Shown in pieces: positions 1-12,732 of a DNA stretch of 64,000 nt; position 1 is the stretch's first letter, and every line of letters starts with the position of its first letter. Position numbers and translations under genes: made by a program. The notes under the pieces are model-generated. The model saw only the letters and a list, made by a program, of their open reading frames with translations, was not told where the DNA came from and did no database searches. Source of the DNA: Magnolia sinica. Its lineage: Eukaryota; Streptophyta; Magnoliopsida; Magnoliales; Magnoliaceae. The stretch is from assembly GCF_029962835.1 (NCBI RefSeq), contig NC_080584.1:80504862-80568861 (forward strand). Reading direction: 5' to 3'.

Positions 1-165
1 GGTCCACTACAACTTTTTATCTGTCTCATTCTTTGGATCATGTCCTAAAATGATATCTCAAAATAGATGGACGGTGTGAATACAACACATACATTATAAT
101 AGGCCCACAGAACTTACTGACGTCGCTTCAGTAGCCGACTTGCTACTCAACCTGTTATTAGTATC
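1..165. repeat. Truncated end of a foldback-type short repeat
   Basis: The stretch carries the words seen at the inner arms of the foldback elements further on (a 'gatggacggtgtg' word, then 'ggcccacagaacttact'). Only one half lies in the window, so neither terminus nor a target duplication can be checked. No gene is visible. Family assignment is by similarity of short words only. Confidence 0.35.
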
Positions 166-315
166 TAATCCGCGTCCGCGTGCTCCATGTGAACGGCAGC
201 CTGCAATTCCAGGTCAAAATGTCCTAGACGCCAGTTGTTCCTGTGCGTTGAAATAGACGGGTGAGACTTTCTAGCCCACCCCAGTTTGTTCGATCAACTT
301 GCGGGTGTTCAAATT

Positions 316-816
316 GCTAGCGGATTGCGTACTGAGTAAACTCTATGCGGCCCACTGTCATGTTTGTAGCTTATCCACGCCGTCCATCCGTGTTTCCAGA
401 TTATTTTAGTACACGAGACTAAAATTGAAATATCAAAAGCTAATGTGGACCACACTATAGGAAATAATGGGAATTCAACAACTACTGTTGAAAACTTCTT
501 GGGGCCCAAGTTATATATATATATATATACCTTCTTCCATATCTGTGTAATCTCGTGAACAGCTTGGATGACAAGCAAACATCACTGTGAGCCCTAGGAA
601 GGTTTCATCGATGGTGGACATCGTTATCCCTGCTGTTTTCAGTGGTGTGGTTAACTTGAACGTTAGATATGCTTCAATTCTAGGTTGGTACCTTAAAATG
701 ATGCTTTAAAACGGATGGACGGTGTGGATAAGACAAATACACTATATGTGGGCCCCACAGAGCTTACTCAGTACGCTATAGCGTGGCCAGTAACTCAGCA
801 GGGAATCCGCTCTAGC
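316..816. mobile_element. Foldback MITE, family with GGATTGCGTACTGAGT ends (copy 1)
   Basis: The left end (gctagcggattgcgtactgagt) is inverted at the right end (cagtaactcag...ggaatccgctctagc). The complementarity continues inward through the 'cttatccacgccgtccatccg' arm, so the arms are roughly 70 bp and imperfect. No coding capacity. Two related copies lie at 17574-18010 and 28421-29016. No convincing target duplication is visible here, so the outer edge is approximate. A (TA)n run sits in the middle near 512-530. Confidence 0.6.
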
Positions 817-3800
817 CAGTGAATGCCGGTTGGTGGCCGGGGTTCCTTGTGCGGGCAAGCTTCTCATTTTGCCACTTGTGGAAAATCATATAAGAAGCAC
901 ACGTGTAAGGAGATCTAGACCGTTGTTCTGGTAGGCCCATCTAAGAAGCTGGACAAAAAAAAAAAAACAAAACCCACTCCAATTGGACGATATCGGGCCA
1001 GAAGCTGATCCCTTGATCAGGATGTGTTGCATCAATAACCTACCGATACCTTTGTTAAACTTTTAACCCTCCTAAGTCTAAAAATGAGTAAAATGTGAGA
1101 TGATTTCAAATCCAAAATAAAAAAAAATAAAAAAAATAAAAAAAGAGGAAAAAGAAAAAGAAAAGGGGTATTTGAAATACCTTTTAATCCATGCTAGAAG
1201 AAAACTTTTGATTCTGAATATACTCTAATACATGCTACTAAATGACCCTTAGATAAGCCCTAGGCAGGTGGTTGGGTAAGATCCAAGCCGCTCATAACAT
1301 GGGCCCCGCCACCATCAGATTACCTGGACTGCTAGTTTATGCTCAACTTGAATCGCTTGGCTCTTGCAGACAAGAAAGTTCCCAAATTAACCTCTTGGAG
1401 ATACCAAATGTGGCCCATTTGACTTCAACTAGGGGGTTAGTGATTTTTCAGGCCACCAAATGAAGGGTTAGGATTTGTTTATCGGACAGACTTTTGTAGC
1501 AATTGTCCATCTGTGAACGGTCCACCCTATCAAAGGTCTGGATGACAGAACCATGGGTCCACTTTTAGAAGCAGTTCAAGAGCAAAAACCCGAGGATACT
1601 TTTTCATTCTGTGTTGGCGAGGACACATAATTCCTCTTTTATTTGTACTTCTATCTAGAGGATGTATCAGAAGATACCCGGGATTTGCACCAATGGAGCT
1701 CATATTCAGTGATCCAGACCGTTGAATGGTGGCCCAATCACCGATAGAGTGTACAAGCTTCGGACCCGAGGATACTGGGCTATACTCGGGTCTAGGATTA
1801 CAGGAATGTAACCTCACGTATAGAGATGGAAGCTACTATTTTATGCCAATCTCACACATATCCTCTAGATCTAGACCATTAATTAGGTGTGGATCCCAGT
1901 GAGCATCCCCTGACAGAAGGATCAGGTGGGTCCACTTTTCAGGTGTGCCGGATGTGCATGTAGAAATGAACGGTGGGATTAGATGTAAATGTAGCTAGCC
2001 CACATAATGACTGTCCTGGCTTTTTTTTTTTCGTTTTTAACTATCAAACCATGCCAATGGAAGCCACACCTAATAAATGACCTTGATCACATACATAAGT
2101 CCCACGCGGGCAGACGTGACATACTTGAAAATGCATGGCTAGAAAAAAAAGCAAGATTGATGAAGGCTTGTTTCACGAATAAGAGATGAAAAATTCTCTT
2201 GAGAGAGAGAGAGAGTATTGTGAAAATTTAAATACATTTGTTTCATTCACAATGGGAATGATATACGGAAGAAGTGAAAGATTTGTAAAGATGTATAGGA
2301 ATCTTTACAAAAGAAATTATCATAATTTAAAAAGATTATCCTAACCTACTCTGACAAGACAGACCTTTTTAAGGAGTAGTCGTCATTAAGGAGAACAAAA
2401 GGAAAAAAGCTAAAAAATAAAGAGGAAAAAAAAAAGAAAAGAAAAGAAAAGAAAAGAAAAGAAAGAACAGATGTTTTCTTGCATAGGAGGGAGAAGAATA
2501 CAAGAAAGCCATCTTTTTGCCAAATGATATCATGTTTTAGAGACTACTTTGGGCTTGTACAAGCAACGAACATGATTTTGCCCTCTTTAAGATTTCTATT
2601 TCTAATAACTGTGAAACTCATCCGGATACCAACAGCTCTCTCTTTCAAATGAAACTATAGTTAGCAAAACTCTATTTTAAAGTGTCTTTTAATTTATTTA
2701 TTAAAATAAATAAAAATAAATAAATAAATAAATAACACCTCAGTTCTGTTAACTAAGGGCTCATTTTACTATAACCCAGATAATGAGGATTAAAACCACT
2801 CATTTCTTAGCATAATTGCCTTTAACCAAATTTTAGGTTTTTTTCTTTTTTCTCAAAAACTTTAAGAATTCCACTCATGTGGTCCAAAATTAAGTGCGAC
2901 TATATGGCACCAAATCTAAAGCGAAGGGCGTGGGGTCTACCAAAGTTAGAATTATGCTTGATACCGATTTGTTAGGATCCTCTACCCAAACAGGCCCTAA
3001 ACATTTAAAGCTCAATAAAAACTTTTATTTACTAGGGAAATCAAATTAAAAATACATTTTGTTAAAACAGACGTTTAAAGATGATTTAGAAATAAAAATT
3101 AGCTTGTTGTATTCACAGTAGCTGGACTAGGACAATGCTAAAAGAAAAAAAAAAAAGTTGGGTCAGGATGAGTAGGTTCAAGCAGACCAAAATATGAGTT
3201 AGAAATCAATGAGTCCTCTTACTAGCTAGGGCTTAGGATTGGTTAATTTTTGTTGGTCAGGGTTGAGCCTTTGGCTAATTGTCCATGCAGTGGGTTCAGG
3301 CCCAAATCCTTGATTCGGGCAGGGCTTGGGCTGATCCAGACCCATTGATGCAACGCCACCCATAGTGTGGGGTACACTTATCAAGTAGGTGAAAATGTAC
3401 TCATGTGACCAGCCAGATGAACGAACAAACTTCATCTTTTTGGCCACATCATATTTATATATAATGGGCCGTACATTGATGAATGGCCCAGATTTCACAT
3501 GCGTTCTACTTTGGTACACTTGTGTGGAGACCACTTTAATCTTTTCTGGCCCAAATTGCCGATGAATTTCTTGGATCCAATAAATAGCTTATGCATGGAA
3601 ATGAAAATGAACAAAAATACAGAAAGAAGAAAGTTAATTTGGTCTCTCTACCTTTAAACCATTATCATGGATTTCATGTGGTGACATCAGTAAGCTTTTG
3701 TAGGATGATGTCACTTCAAGAATTGGTGGGTCCGCCACGAGATCTACGTGAAATTCACTCCCATCGTCAGGTGCGTCATCTCATTTTAGCTGTAAGGCCC

Positions 3801-4900
3801 AAAAATCAGTCCCCTTGGTAATTTAGGTTAACCATACAAGAGGAAATAGTTGAGAGAAGAATGTTTACCCATTAATCCTTCAATGGCCACCATAATAATT
3901 ATATGAAATCCATTTCAACCATTGGATTCCAAGCTAAAATTTAAGCCTCAGGATTATTATTTTTTTTTAAAAAAAAAGGAAAAAAAAATGAGTTAAGGCC
4001 CATCCCTGATTCAGGTGGGCCACATGAAGAGAAACGGTTTAGAGGGAATGTTGCTCCGAATACTGTTACTAATCATGTGGTCCACCTGAATCACATACTG
4101 GATTGAGTTTTTAGCCCCGCAACTAAAATAAGATGACACACTTGTTAATCAATGTGGATTTTAATTTGTAATAATTCAGAATCTATTCATGCATGCTTAA
4201 AAAATTCATGTGTTTTTAATCAATCTGACAAACACCGATTTTTTTAAATTACACCGCCTTCCATCTAGAGATTGCCAAACATAGATGGCGATTCTAATTC
4301 ACGTGTTTCTACGGTGATGGTGATTTGGTTTTCAATCCGAACGACCCTACATGCAATGTGAAAGTTCAAACTTCTTAACTTCTAATTTTCTATACAACAT
4401 TTAAAGTCTCATTGTGTGATCCAGGCCATTAATCATTTGGTATCAACCGTATAGAGTGTCTGGCCCAAAAACTGTGCCGGTCTGCCCATCTGCGGCGCAT
4501 TTACAATATGGAGGAATGGCTAAAACAAGCCTTTGCATTGGTCCAATCCCTTCGAAAGCTGTTGCTCAACTTTTGGGTCAGAGGATCTAAATGGCCAGAT
4601 CCACCTGATGGACGGATTGATCTTCACCAAAATCTGACAGCGTGGCAAATCTGATGGACCATGAATGAGCAGGTTACATTCGCTGCAGTGGGATTATCCA
4701 ACCCCACGTTTCAGTTTTTTAGGTTTGCTACAATACATCCAAACAAACAGCAGATTTCACATTTCCTTTAGATCTCGGGTCATTTCCAATGATCCAAGCC
4801 ATTTATATCATGAGCCTTAGTTTAGATGGTGGAAATCCAAAAACATAAGCTCTCTGAAGTTGAAATATTTTAAATTTCTAATCATTTAAATCTTTTTAAT
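817..4900. other. Intergenic, AT-rich, no supported gene
   Basis: The short open frames here have no recognisable domain and no codon bias, and they overlap homopolymer tracts. I see scattered GGGCCCAC-type repeat fragments, A/T homopolymers (near 956-970, 1118-1160, 3960-3990) and an AAAAG run. Nothing else can be supported. Confidence 0.5.
2429..2465. repeat. (AAAAG)n microsatellite
   Basis: A run of repeated gaaaa/aaaag units lies within a broader purine-rich stretch (about 2395-2470). Simple sequence repeat, no gene. Confidence 0.8.
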
Positions 4901-4928
4901 ATGAATGACTTTCATCAATTTTAAATAA

Positions 4929-5780
4929 TTAAATGATTGAAATACTTTTTAATAAAATAGTTATTCTTCTTTCATTATGTGGTGCTGAATATTTCACATA
5001 TAGGGGGTAACCTATTAGGAAGGTCATCGGGCGAAATTGCCTTGAATTCTTGTAGCAGGGTTTTAGTTTCTTGGGAATGATGGTGGGATTGATCTCTTCC
5101 CTTTTTATAATTAATGCATAGATTTGTCTCGTTTCTTTGGATTCTTCCACAAATTTTGTATGGCTAGAATAGATTGCCTCTCCACTTTAGAAGCTTTGGG
5201 TTGCTCTTCTGGGCCCATATGGGCTAGTGTGTGTGTGTGTGTGTTGTCATTCTTGAAGAAATTATACATATTATCTCGTCTTATATGAGTGGCATCGTGA
5301 TCTATTTTTTATGGCCGACCAAGTACAACGTGACATGCCTCCATGTCAATAATGTCGCACATGACATGGTCCATATAGTACTTGTTAATTAAAAGAGACA
5401 TAGTGCATTGTCTAATTACCTTTATCTTGCTGACTTTCTTTATCTAGCCAATCGTATACATGGAGGGATGTCATTCCGTTTTCAGCTATAATTTCTCCAC
5501 CATGACTTTGGAGATGATGTTCTTGTTGCTTCCACTATCAATGATCATATCGTAGACTTTTCGATTCACCGTACACCTTATTCAAAAAATATTGTGACAT
5601 TGTGGGTGTACTTCCTTTTTTGGTACATGTAATAGTTGCCTCACTATTAGGGACTGACCATGATCCTACAGAACCCAATTTACTTCATCCCCATCATCCT
5701 TCGACGTGTCCAATTCATCAACATCCAAGTCTTCCTTTTCGGTTTCAGCACTACCATCATTAATGACAAGGTTAGTCACT
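4929..5780 (-). pseudogene. Decayed Ty3/gypsy gag-protease fragment
   Basis: Read on the minus strand, 5230-5600 resembles a retroelement aspartic protease. An IIDSGS-type active site is followed downstream by VVLGRP, an order typical of Ty3/gypsy protease domains. The preceding part (about 5600-5760) is acidic and ends near HVPKKEVHPQCHN, as in the gag-protease linker. The following part (4929-5150) resembles the segment just before reverse transcriptase. Stops and frameshifts interrupt every section, and no reverse transcriptase or LTR is attached. It is a truncated dead fragment, distinct from the element at 8-16.7 kb. Confidence 0.6.
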
Positions 5781-6540
5781 TGTCACTAGGGATAAGTGTT
5801 TGATAGGATGTTTGGCTACAAGAATAGCAATGGCCGAACCTTGGCGAACCATAGGGGTTCGGGATCCTTCTTGGACCGACAGCTGCGGTTGCGTCCATTT
5901 GGGATCTAATTTGCCCACTTTCAGACTCTCAGTTCACGTGCATAGGAGGTTGATGATGTTATCCTACAGTTTCTTTTCCCTTGGTCGGTGTTGCTCCCTA
6001 TGAAGGACCCGTTGTGGCCACCCTATTAGTAGGATAATTCTGCGTCCTGGAATGCTCAAGTTGTGCTTCTACTTAGGTGGTCATCTTGATTGCTTCATTC
6101 ATCATCTAGATGGGCTACATCTGAACACGTAATCCACCGTTGAATTGCAACATGCAATCTAATGTTGAATCGGATGATTTTCTGCGATTCAGTTTCAACC
6201 AAGTTGTTCTGCGCTTTCAAAAAGTAAAATTCCTCAACATCATTGTTGATTGTGAAATATTACATATTTATCCTCAACTGTGCATTGGTTTTGTAAGCAT
6301 AAATGCATTTAATCAATCTCATTACATGTGTTTTATTATACATGGTGATTTGAAAAGCTAAGATGAAAAAGATGATTAAAGTGAATAATTTAATGCTTAA
6401 AGAATAACTAAGTAGACAATTGTATTTATGGAGGACAATATTGAAAAATTCAAGTACTAAAGATCCAAGAAAACCAAGCATTAAATATGGAGAAAAGTCT
6501 GAAAAATCACATAAATGAATAATAGAAATGACAGATTGTT
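5781..6540. other. Probable further gag remnant, not resolved
   Basis: The stretch continues upstream of the minus-strand gypsy protease remnant and could hold more of its gag. No motif is clear enough to name. No independent gene is seen. Confidence 0.3.
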
Positions 6541-6870
6541 CGTTCCAACCCAAGGTAGGTTCCGTTCAACTAAAGGTGCACAAAACAGTTTAGAAAGAAA
6601 CTATGATTTTACAGAATTAATTCGGCGCAACTCTTAGGAGTGACTGAGGTGATGTTTGGTGCCATCGAAGGTGGGTTCGGTCCGACCTGAGGAAGACAAA
6701 AACTTCAGACCTATTTTGGAGAAATTTGCTTGCAACCGAAGAGGGGTTCAGTGCAACTGAAGGTATGTTAGCTGCAATCGAACGCTATTGTCAGTGCGAC
6801 CAAAGGAGAACGAACGTTCAAAAATTGAAGTCGACTCAAAGTCAGTGCGACCGAAGTGGAGCGAAAGTAC

Positions 6871-7092
6871 AAAAATTGAAGTCGACCCAAAATCGGTGTG
6901 AATTTTTCTTATATAAAGGGATATTTCAAGCTAATCTAGATACAAAATAGAGTAGAGGGGAGAGAGAAAAGGTTGTCCGTGAAATTATAAAAATTGAAGT
7001 CGATTCCAAGTCGGTGTGGATTTTTTCCATTTAAAGGAATATTTCAAGCATTTCTAGATACAAATTAGAGTAGATGGGAGAGAGAAAGTAGT
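6871..7092. repeat. 118-bp tandem duplication in an LTR-like remnant
   Basis: Two diverged copies start at 6871 and 6989, each beginning 'aaaaattgaagtcga'. Each then has an AT-rich word (tatataaagg in the first, atttaaagg in the second) and a purine-rich 'gggagagagaaa'. Flanking 6540-6870 has repeated 'gttcggtccgacc'-like words. The TATA-like box followed by a purine tract suggests the promoter part of an old LTR, but no termini were found. Confidence 0.6.
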
Positions 7093-8074
7093 TCTGGAGC
7101 TTTTTAGGAGTCATTTGTCTCCAATCCTTCGGTTCTAGTTCAATTTTTATATTTTTATTTGAATTTAGTTCAATTAAACCTATGATTGGTTAAATCTATT
7201 AGCCAAGACTAAGAGGTGAAGCTTATAATTCTTTTTAATGTTCTAATATACTTTAATTCAAGTCATTTGGTTTGAATGGTGAACAATTTATTAATATTAG
7301 TTTGAATAAAGTTTTAATTTTACTTTACTTGGATTCATTATTGACTCCAGGCACTTTAGATGCTTAGGAATGTTAAGATTGATTATTTATCCAGTTTGCA
7401 AAGGATTAATCTGTTAAATTCATTAATCTATAGTAGACTATGGGCACGATAGATGCTTTGAATTTCCTACGATCAATGCTTTAGTGCTTTATGTGGGAAT
7501 TGAATCAATTAAAGTTCAAATTTATTTTAGTTTCTGAATTATGAATTAACCGCTTTATTATTCAGCTGGATAAGATGAGACCTTAATTTCAGTGAAGTTA
7601 TCTAATTAAATCATGTGAATTAGGCATTGTAATGTGCTACAAGTGAATCCTTGGTGCTCTATTATTTCACGTTATTTGACATAATGAAAAGTATTTTCGA
7701 CAAAATCTCTTATAGATCAACTTCACAAATCGTTATGAGATTTCTCGGTTAGATCACTGTAGAATTCGAGGTTCTAACATAACATGGCTTTAGGATCCTT
7801 ATACTGATATGGCCGGATTTCACAAAGTCGATCTTCACAATACTCAAAAATAGCGCGGAAACTGTTTCCTTATTAAAAAACTTCTCCAGAAATTTAAAAA
7901 AAAAAAATGAACATAGGGTTAGGTTGCCACGTCCATTAGTTAAATATAGAGATCTTAGATAGGAATTAAAAAAAAAAAAAAAAAAAAGAGTAGAAAGATG
8001 AAACTTAACTGGTGGAGGCACTTCTTTCACATGGCTTATTTCTCTCTCCCAACTGCTCTTAGGTTCAGGGGTTT
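7093..8074. other. AT-rich intergenic with homopolymers
   Basis: No gene is supported. Contains poly(A) tracts near 7897-7908 and 7969-7987. The word 'ctaagaggtgaagctta' near 7209 is shared with the LTRs at 27.2-32.1 kb, so part may be an old fragment of that family. The missing section of the fossil gypsy 3' LTR may also lie here. Confidence 0.4.
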
Positions 8075-8250
8075 CTGCAGAAATTTCCTACAGATATCGG
8101 TGTGGGGAATCGATCCCTTGACCTATCCCTCTACCGAGAGTGCTTTTACTAGTTGGGCTATGTGCTTGATTTTTATTAATAAAGAAAATTCAAATATTAT
8201 TAAGTTTTAATCATGGTCTCAAGTGGGGCTAAAAAATCAAGGTAGTTACA
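8075..8250 (-). repeat. 3' LTR remnant of the fossil gypsy
   Basis: Matches 16520-16693 over the words 'tgacctatccctctaccgag', 'tttttattaataaag' and 'ggtctcaag'. On the minus strand it starts TGTAACTACCTTGATTTT, just after a purine-rich gaggatagaa tract. The rest of the LTR is not recognisable to the left. Confidence 0.65.
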
Positions 8251-8269
8251 TTCTATCCTCATAATAGAA

Positions 8270-9342
8270 AATTTTCATCCTCAGAATTTACCTTATTTAA
8301 ACAAAAAATAATTGAGGGTACTTCTCGCATAATTTTGCTTCTAGCTCTTAGGATGCTTCGTTAGCTCCATCATGTGTCTACAATGCCTTTACCAATGGTA
8401 CGGTCTTTATTCGTAGAATGCGCTCCTTCCGATTCAAGATGCAAATCAGTTTCTTAATGTAAGTCATATCTTTTTGAAGTTTGAGTTCTTACTAGTCAAT
8501 GACATGTGAGGTATCTCTTTCATATTTTCGCAACATCGATACATGGAAAACATTATGCATACTAGCTAACTAAGGTGGTAACACCAGACGATACGCCACT
8601 TCTCTAACTCCGAAATCTCAAAAGGTCCTATAAATTAAGGAGCTAATTTTCCCTTAGTTCCAAAACGAATTAATCCCTTCATCGGTGAGACTTTAAAAAA
8701 TACATGGTCTCTAATTATAAACTCCAAGTCATGCCTTCTGTTGTCAGCATAGCTCTTCGATGTACTATAGGCTGTTAATAATCATTTCTTGATAGTCTCT
8801 ACTTTCTCCGTGGCTTTTTGAATAATACCGGGTCCCCAAATAACCCTTAATTTCTCTCCTACTTTAATCCAACAATTTGTTACACAACATGGATGTTCAT
8901 AGAGTGCTTCATAAGGGTTCATTCCGATGTTAGCCTGATAGTTGTTGTTACACGCGAACTTTGCAAAATAGAGATTATCATCCCAACTTCCCTTAAAGTC
9001 CATGACACAAGTGTGCAAAAGGTCTTCAAGTATTTGATTTACACACTTGGTCTATCCATTAGACGGAGGGTGATATGGTGTACTATAGTCTAAAGTAGTA
9101 CATATCGCTTCTTAAAAACTTGTCCAAAAACGTGATGTGAATCCTAAGTCACAATTTGATACAATAAAACTTAGTACTCCGCACAATTGTAAAATTTCAT
9201 TGATATAAATCTTGGCAAGTACATCTATGGAATTATCAATATAGATGTGGACAAAATGTGTTGACTTCATTAGTTGATCGATGATTGCCCAAATCGAATC
9301 ATGATTCTTTAGCGTTAACAGGAGTCCCACTATGGAATCCAT
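8270..9342 (-). pseudogene. Gypsy integrase core and chromodomain-like tail, broken
   Basis: Minus-strand frames give the integrase core (IDQLMKSTHFVHI near 9290-9250, then FIVSN where FIVSD is expected) and FACNNNYQANIGMNPYEALY near 8960-8900. GLIRFGTKGKLAP and FIGPFEI follow at about 8680-8610. A tail near 8320-8390 ends EKYPQLF, as in chromodomain-bearing elements. Stops and frameshifts lie between the pieces. The Asp-to-Asn change in FIVSN would remove a catalytic residue. The upstream zinc-binding part is displaced beyond the MITE at 9379-9960. Confidence 0.75.
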
Positions 9343-9378
9343 CTGGAATGCAGTCTCATTTCCATTCCAACACCTTTA

Positions 9379-9960
9379 GGGGGTGTTTGGCGCATGTTAT
9401 TGGGAAGGATTAGGTGGGATGGGATTAAAAAAAATGTAATTATCTGCTATGGTGGGATAAGCTTAATTCCATGCTATGTTTGTAATATAGTGGTACATTG
9501 AATTTATATACCCACCATCATTTGAAACTATTGAGAATAACACATATGTGTTATATCCAAACCATTCATCTGTTTTGTAACGTCATTTTATGGCATGGAC
9601 CTAAAAATGAGGAAGATCCAAAACTTATGTGGCCCCAAAGAAGTTTTCAACATTAGGTATTCAATCCCCGCTGCTTTCTATGGTGGGGTCCACTTGAGCT
9701 TTAGATCTACCTGATTTTTTGGCCCATGGTCTAAAATGATCTCGAAAAATGGGTGAATGGTGTGGATATATCCCACACATCATGGTGGGACCTATACAAC
9801 TTGCTAACATTGAGTGGAATTGGCACGGGACCCACTGCAATTCCATCTAATCTAATTCCACGCTTTTCCATTCTTCCCAAACATTAAGTGGAATTGGCAT
9901 GAGACCAAACGCAATTCCATCCCACTTAATCCCATCTAATACCATGCACCAAACGCCCCC
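9379..9960. mobile_element. Tourist/PIF-Harbinger-type MITE with TTA duplication
   Basis: Terminal inverted repeats GGGGGTGTTTGGCGCATG (left) and its near complement CATGCACCAAACGCCCCC (right) bound a 582 bp non-coding element. TTA lies on both sides (9376-9378 and 9961-9963), the duplication expected for PIF/Harbinger elements. Internal sub-terminal words (gggatgggatta / taatcccatc) are also inverted. It is inserted in the gypsy integrase. The middle contains GGGCCC-type repeat words like those in the foldback elements. Confidence 0.85.
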
Positions 9961-9963
9961 TTA

Positions 9964-10666
9964 GAGACCGTAAAAGACTAGAGGAGTTTTGGTGATCAAC
10001 ATTTACTTGATGACAAGTAAAGTATCATGATACATACTCGGCAATCTCCTTCTTTATATTTGGCCACTAAAATAAATGATTCACATTCTGACACATCTTA
10101 ATCCCACTATGATGGATTGTAAACTTAGATCTGTGTTCTTCCTTCAAGATTTCTTCCCTTAATTCTAAAACATCTAACACACACAAGTGGTCTCGATATC
10201 TGATACCCTTATCCTCCCAAATCTTCCATTCGGATTTATCTTTTCCTCGTTGTTTGACCATAATCTTCCTTAACCATTTATCATTCTTTTGAGCTTCTAT
10301 GATCTTATGCTTTAAGGTTTGCTTAATCATTATATTACTGAGATGAATACGTCGCTCCTAAAATTACAATTTCACATCAAATTTCTTCACAAAGTCTAAC
10401 ATTTCTCATTCTCCAATCATTAGCTTGGCTATACTTTGCTGCTTGTTCTACTTCTTGCTTAGCACATTTGCTACCAAATTCGCCTTACTAGGATGATAGG
10501 ATAGTTTAAAATCGCAATCCTTTAAGAATTTCACACACCTTCTCTTGCCTTATGTTCAAATATTTGTGTGAAAATAAATATCAGAGGCTCTTGTAATTAG
10601 TAAATAGATCAAATCACTCGCCATATAAATAGTGTCTCTAAATCTTAAGAGCAAAAGCTATAGTAG
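9964..10666 (-). pseudogene. Gypsy RNase H end and integrase zinc-binding start, broken
   Basis: The frame at 10067-10330 has EEHRSKFTIHHSGIKMCQN, the HH half of the integrase HHCC zinc finger, preceded by a lysine-rich linker. From 10666 down, the RNase H core AFALKI and RHYLYGE can be read with a stop between them. It rejoins the RNase H fragment ending at 12733 once the solo LTR is removed. Confidence 0.7.
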
Positions 10667-12732
10667 TGTTCACACCCCAAGTATAGGGTTGTGATGTAGT
10701 AATAAACTCGATGAGACCGAGGTCGAATCCAAAGGGACTGAAACCTGTACGTAATCTAGAAATAACCAGAACTAGAACTAGAATAAGATGAAATCTAAAT
10801 TGAATGAATATGAGAGAATAATGATAAAAATATTACTCTAAAACTTGTGAAAATAAAGGTAGGAACTAGGGTGCCAAGGATCCACTTTTAGTAATTGGAA
10901 AGTTACCTTGCATAATTCAAGGACACAACTTGAATCAGAGTCCTATTTTATCCAGTTGGTAAGAAGAGATTTGTCAGATCTCTGAACTTCTTATGGATCT
11001 AATCATCAATAGATATGAATGGTGAAGATTTGGAAGTGATTCTGTTACCTAACCATGCCCAAGAGACTATAACAAACAACAACAATTTACTAATCTCACA
11101 ACCAATCATGAGAGAATTGTGAAAGTTAGAAAGGGTTTCATCACCCAACCATGCCCATGAGACGATGGTGAATAACAGATTTCCCAAGTTCACAACCTCA
11201 ATATCTGAAAAGAGAATATCTTAAGCTATCGCAGATCCATTGTAATTTGAGTTACAACATACCAATAAAAACTAAATATACTCCTTATAATTAAATTAGA
11301 ATCCAAAAGAGTTCAACAAAACAAGAATCAAAATCAAGCAAACATCCCAACCATGCTACAAACTTCACCTCTTACCCCTATCTAAGAAGTTTAGCCATAA
11401 AAGCATAAAATAAACTAAGGAAAAGAAAAACCAAAGAAGGAAGAAGGAGAACTCATTGCCAGCCCACTCCACGTCCTAGCCTCCACGGCTGCCCAAGATC
11501 TCATGATCCCTTACACGTCCTCTATCCTTCTCCTTTTATAGCAGATATGGTCGGTGGAGTGTTGGAATCGGTGTGCGTGGAGAGATTTCGCAGCAACAAC
11601 CGGTTTGCAAAGACCCTGTTTATGCAGCCACAAAAACAGCGCCGAAACTCCCACTTCCCTTGCTTTCTTTCCAAAGAAACAACCCCCCTGGGACATTTTG
11701 GGATGGCCTACACGATGGACGGTCCAGATCGGCCATCCGATCATTACCATGGTCAGCATCCGGACGTGAAAACAGGGTTGATCTGCTGCATTGCTTGGTG
11801 GGCCCCTGATCAACGTCAGTTGAGGAATCCATTCCGTCCACTGACTTCTCCTCGAGAAAACATCCAGAAATGGGTATTTTTTTCTCAGATTTAGTGTTGC
11901 TTATTGATGTTTTTATTTCATCGTCCATCCTACGTTTGATTTTGATTTACAGGTGTGTGCACACATGGGAACAGAAAGACAACTAGAAGAGGGTCAGGCC
12001 CCACCTTTGGATCGAATGGACGGTCTGGATCATCTATATGCATACTTGGTGGGCCCCACTACTAAAAATGGACAGACAGTGTGAAGACGCTGTCCGATCT
12101 TACGCAGAGGAGAGAGAGGAGACGGGTCAGCGGTCTGTTGACCGCTTAACTCGTTTGGGGCGTGTCCAGCGCATGTGTGCCTCATGTACGTGCGATATAC
12201 ATGTGGGATCCACTGTGATGTTTATAAGAAATCCGCTCCATTCATCTATTTTTTCTCCATATTAAAGGGGTTGATACCAAATTTGAAGCATATCCAGATA
12301 TCAAGTGAACCCTAAATCAGAGATTTGTGGGATGATCTATTCATTGGACCACTTTCACAAAGACCCAATGTCTGAAATTTGACATGTACGGTTAATTTAT
12401 GTTCCTCAGGCCATATGTAAAGTTTTGAGCCAAACGGATGGTGCGAACCCTGTGATCTTGCATTCTAAATGATTTTCAAGCCCGTTTAATGTGAGTGACT
12501 TGATTTTCTCAGATCTTTGGCTTGTAAATCCTTCGATCTCGGTCCCATGAGGTCCGTCCCCTGCCTTTGTGATTTTAGAGTGTTAAATCTATGCTTTTAG
12601 CACCCTGTTTCAATCCAAGCTTGTAAATAGACCTTGCATCACAAACACGATTAAATCAGACCGTTAAATGATATCATGTTTGTAAATCCAGGCAATAACT
12701 GAGGTTTGATATACAATATTTGACCCTCAACA
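10667..12732 (-). mobile_element. Solo LTR, about 2.07 kb (TGTTGAGGG...GTGAACA family)
   Basis: On the minus strand it starts TGTTGAGGGTCAAATATTG and ends TTGGGGTGTGAACA, so it has TG..CA ends. It matches the two LTRs at 27200-32079 along its length. Flanks are CTACC and CTACT on the minus strand: a 5-bp duplication with one change. Removing it rejoins the gypsy RNase H motif (HDLEVAT to IAFALK). No coding region. Open frames around 11.5-11.9 kb have no recognisable domain. Its closing part resembles LTR ends of Athila/Tat-type gypsy elements, a low-confidence guess. Confidence 0.85.

Noticed and set aside
11511-11928. Overlapping open frames on both strands that look like a small gene
   Set aside because: They lie wholly inside the solo LTR at 10667-12732, are open in several frames at once through base composition, and show no domain.
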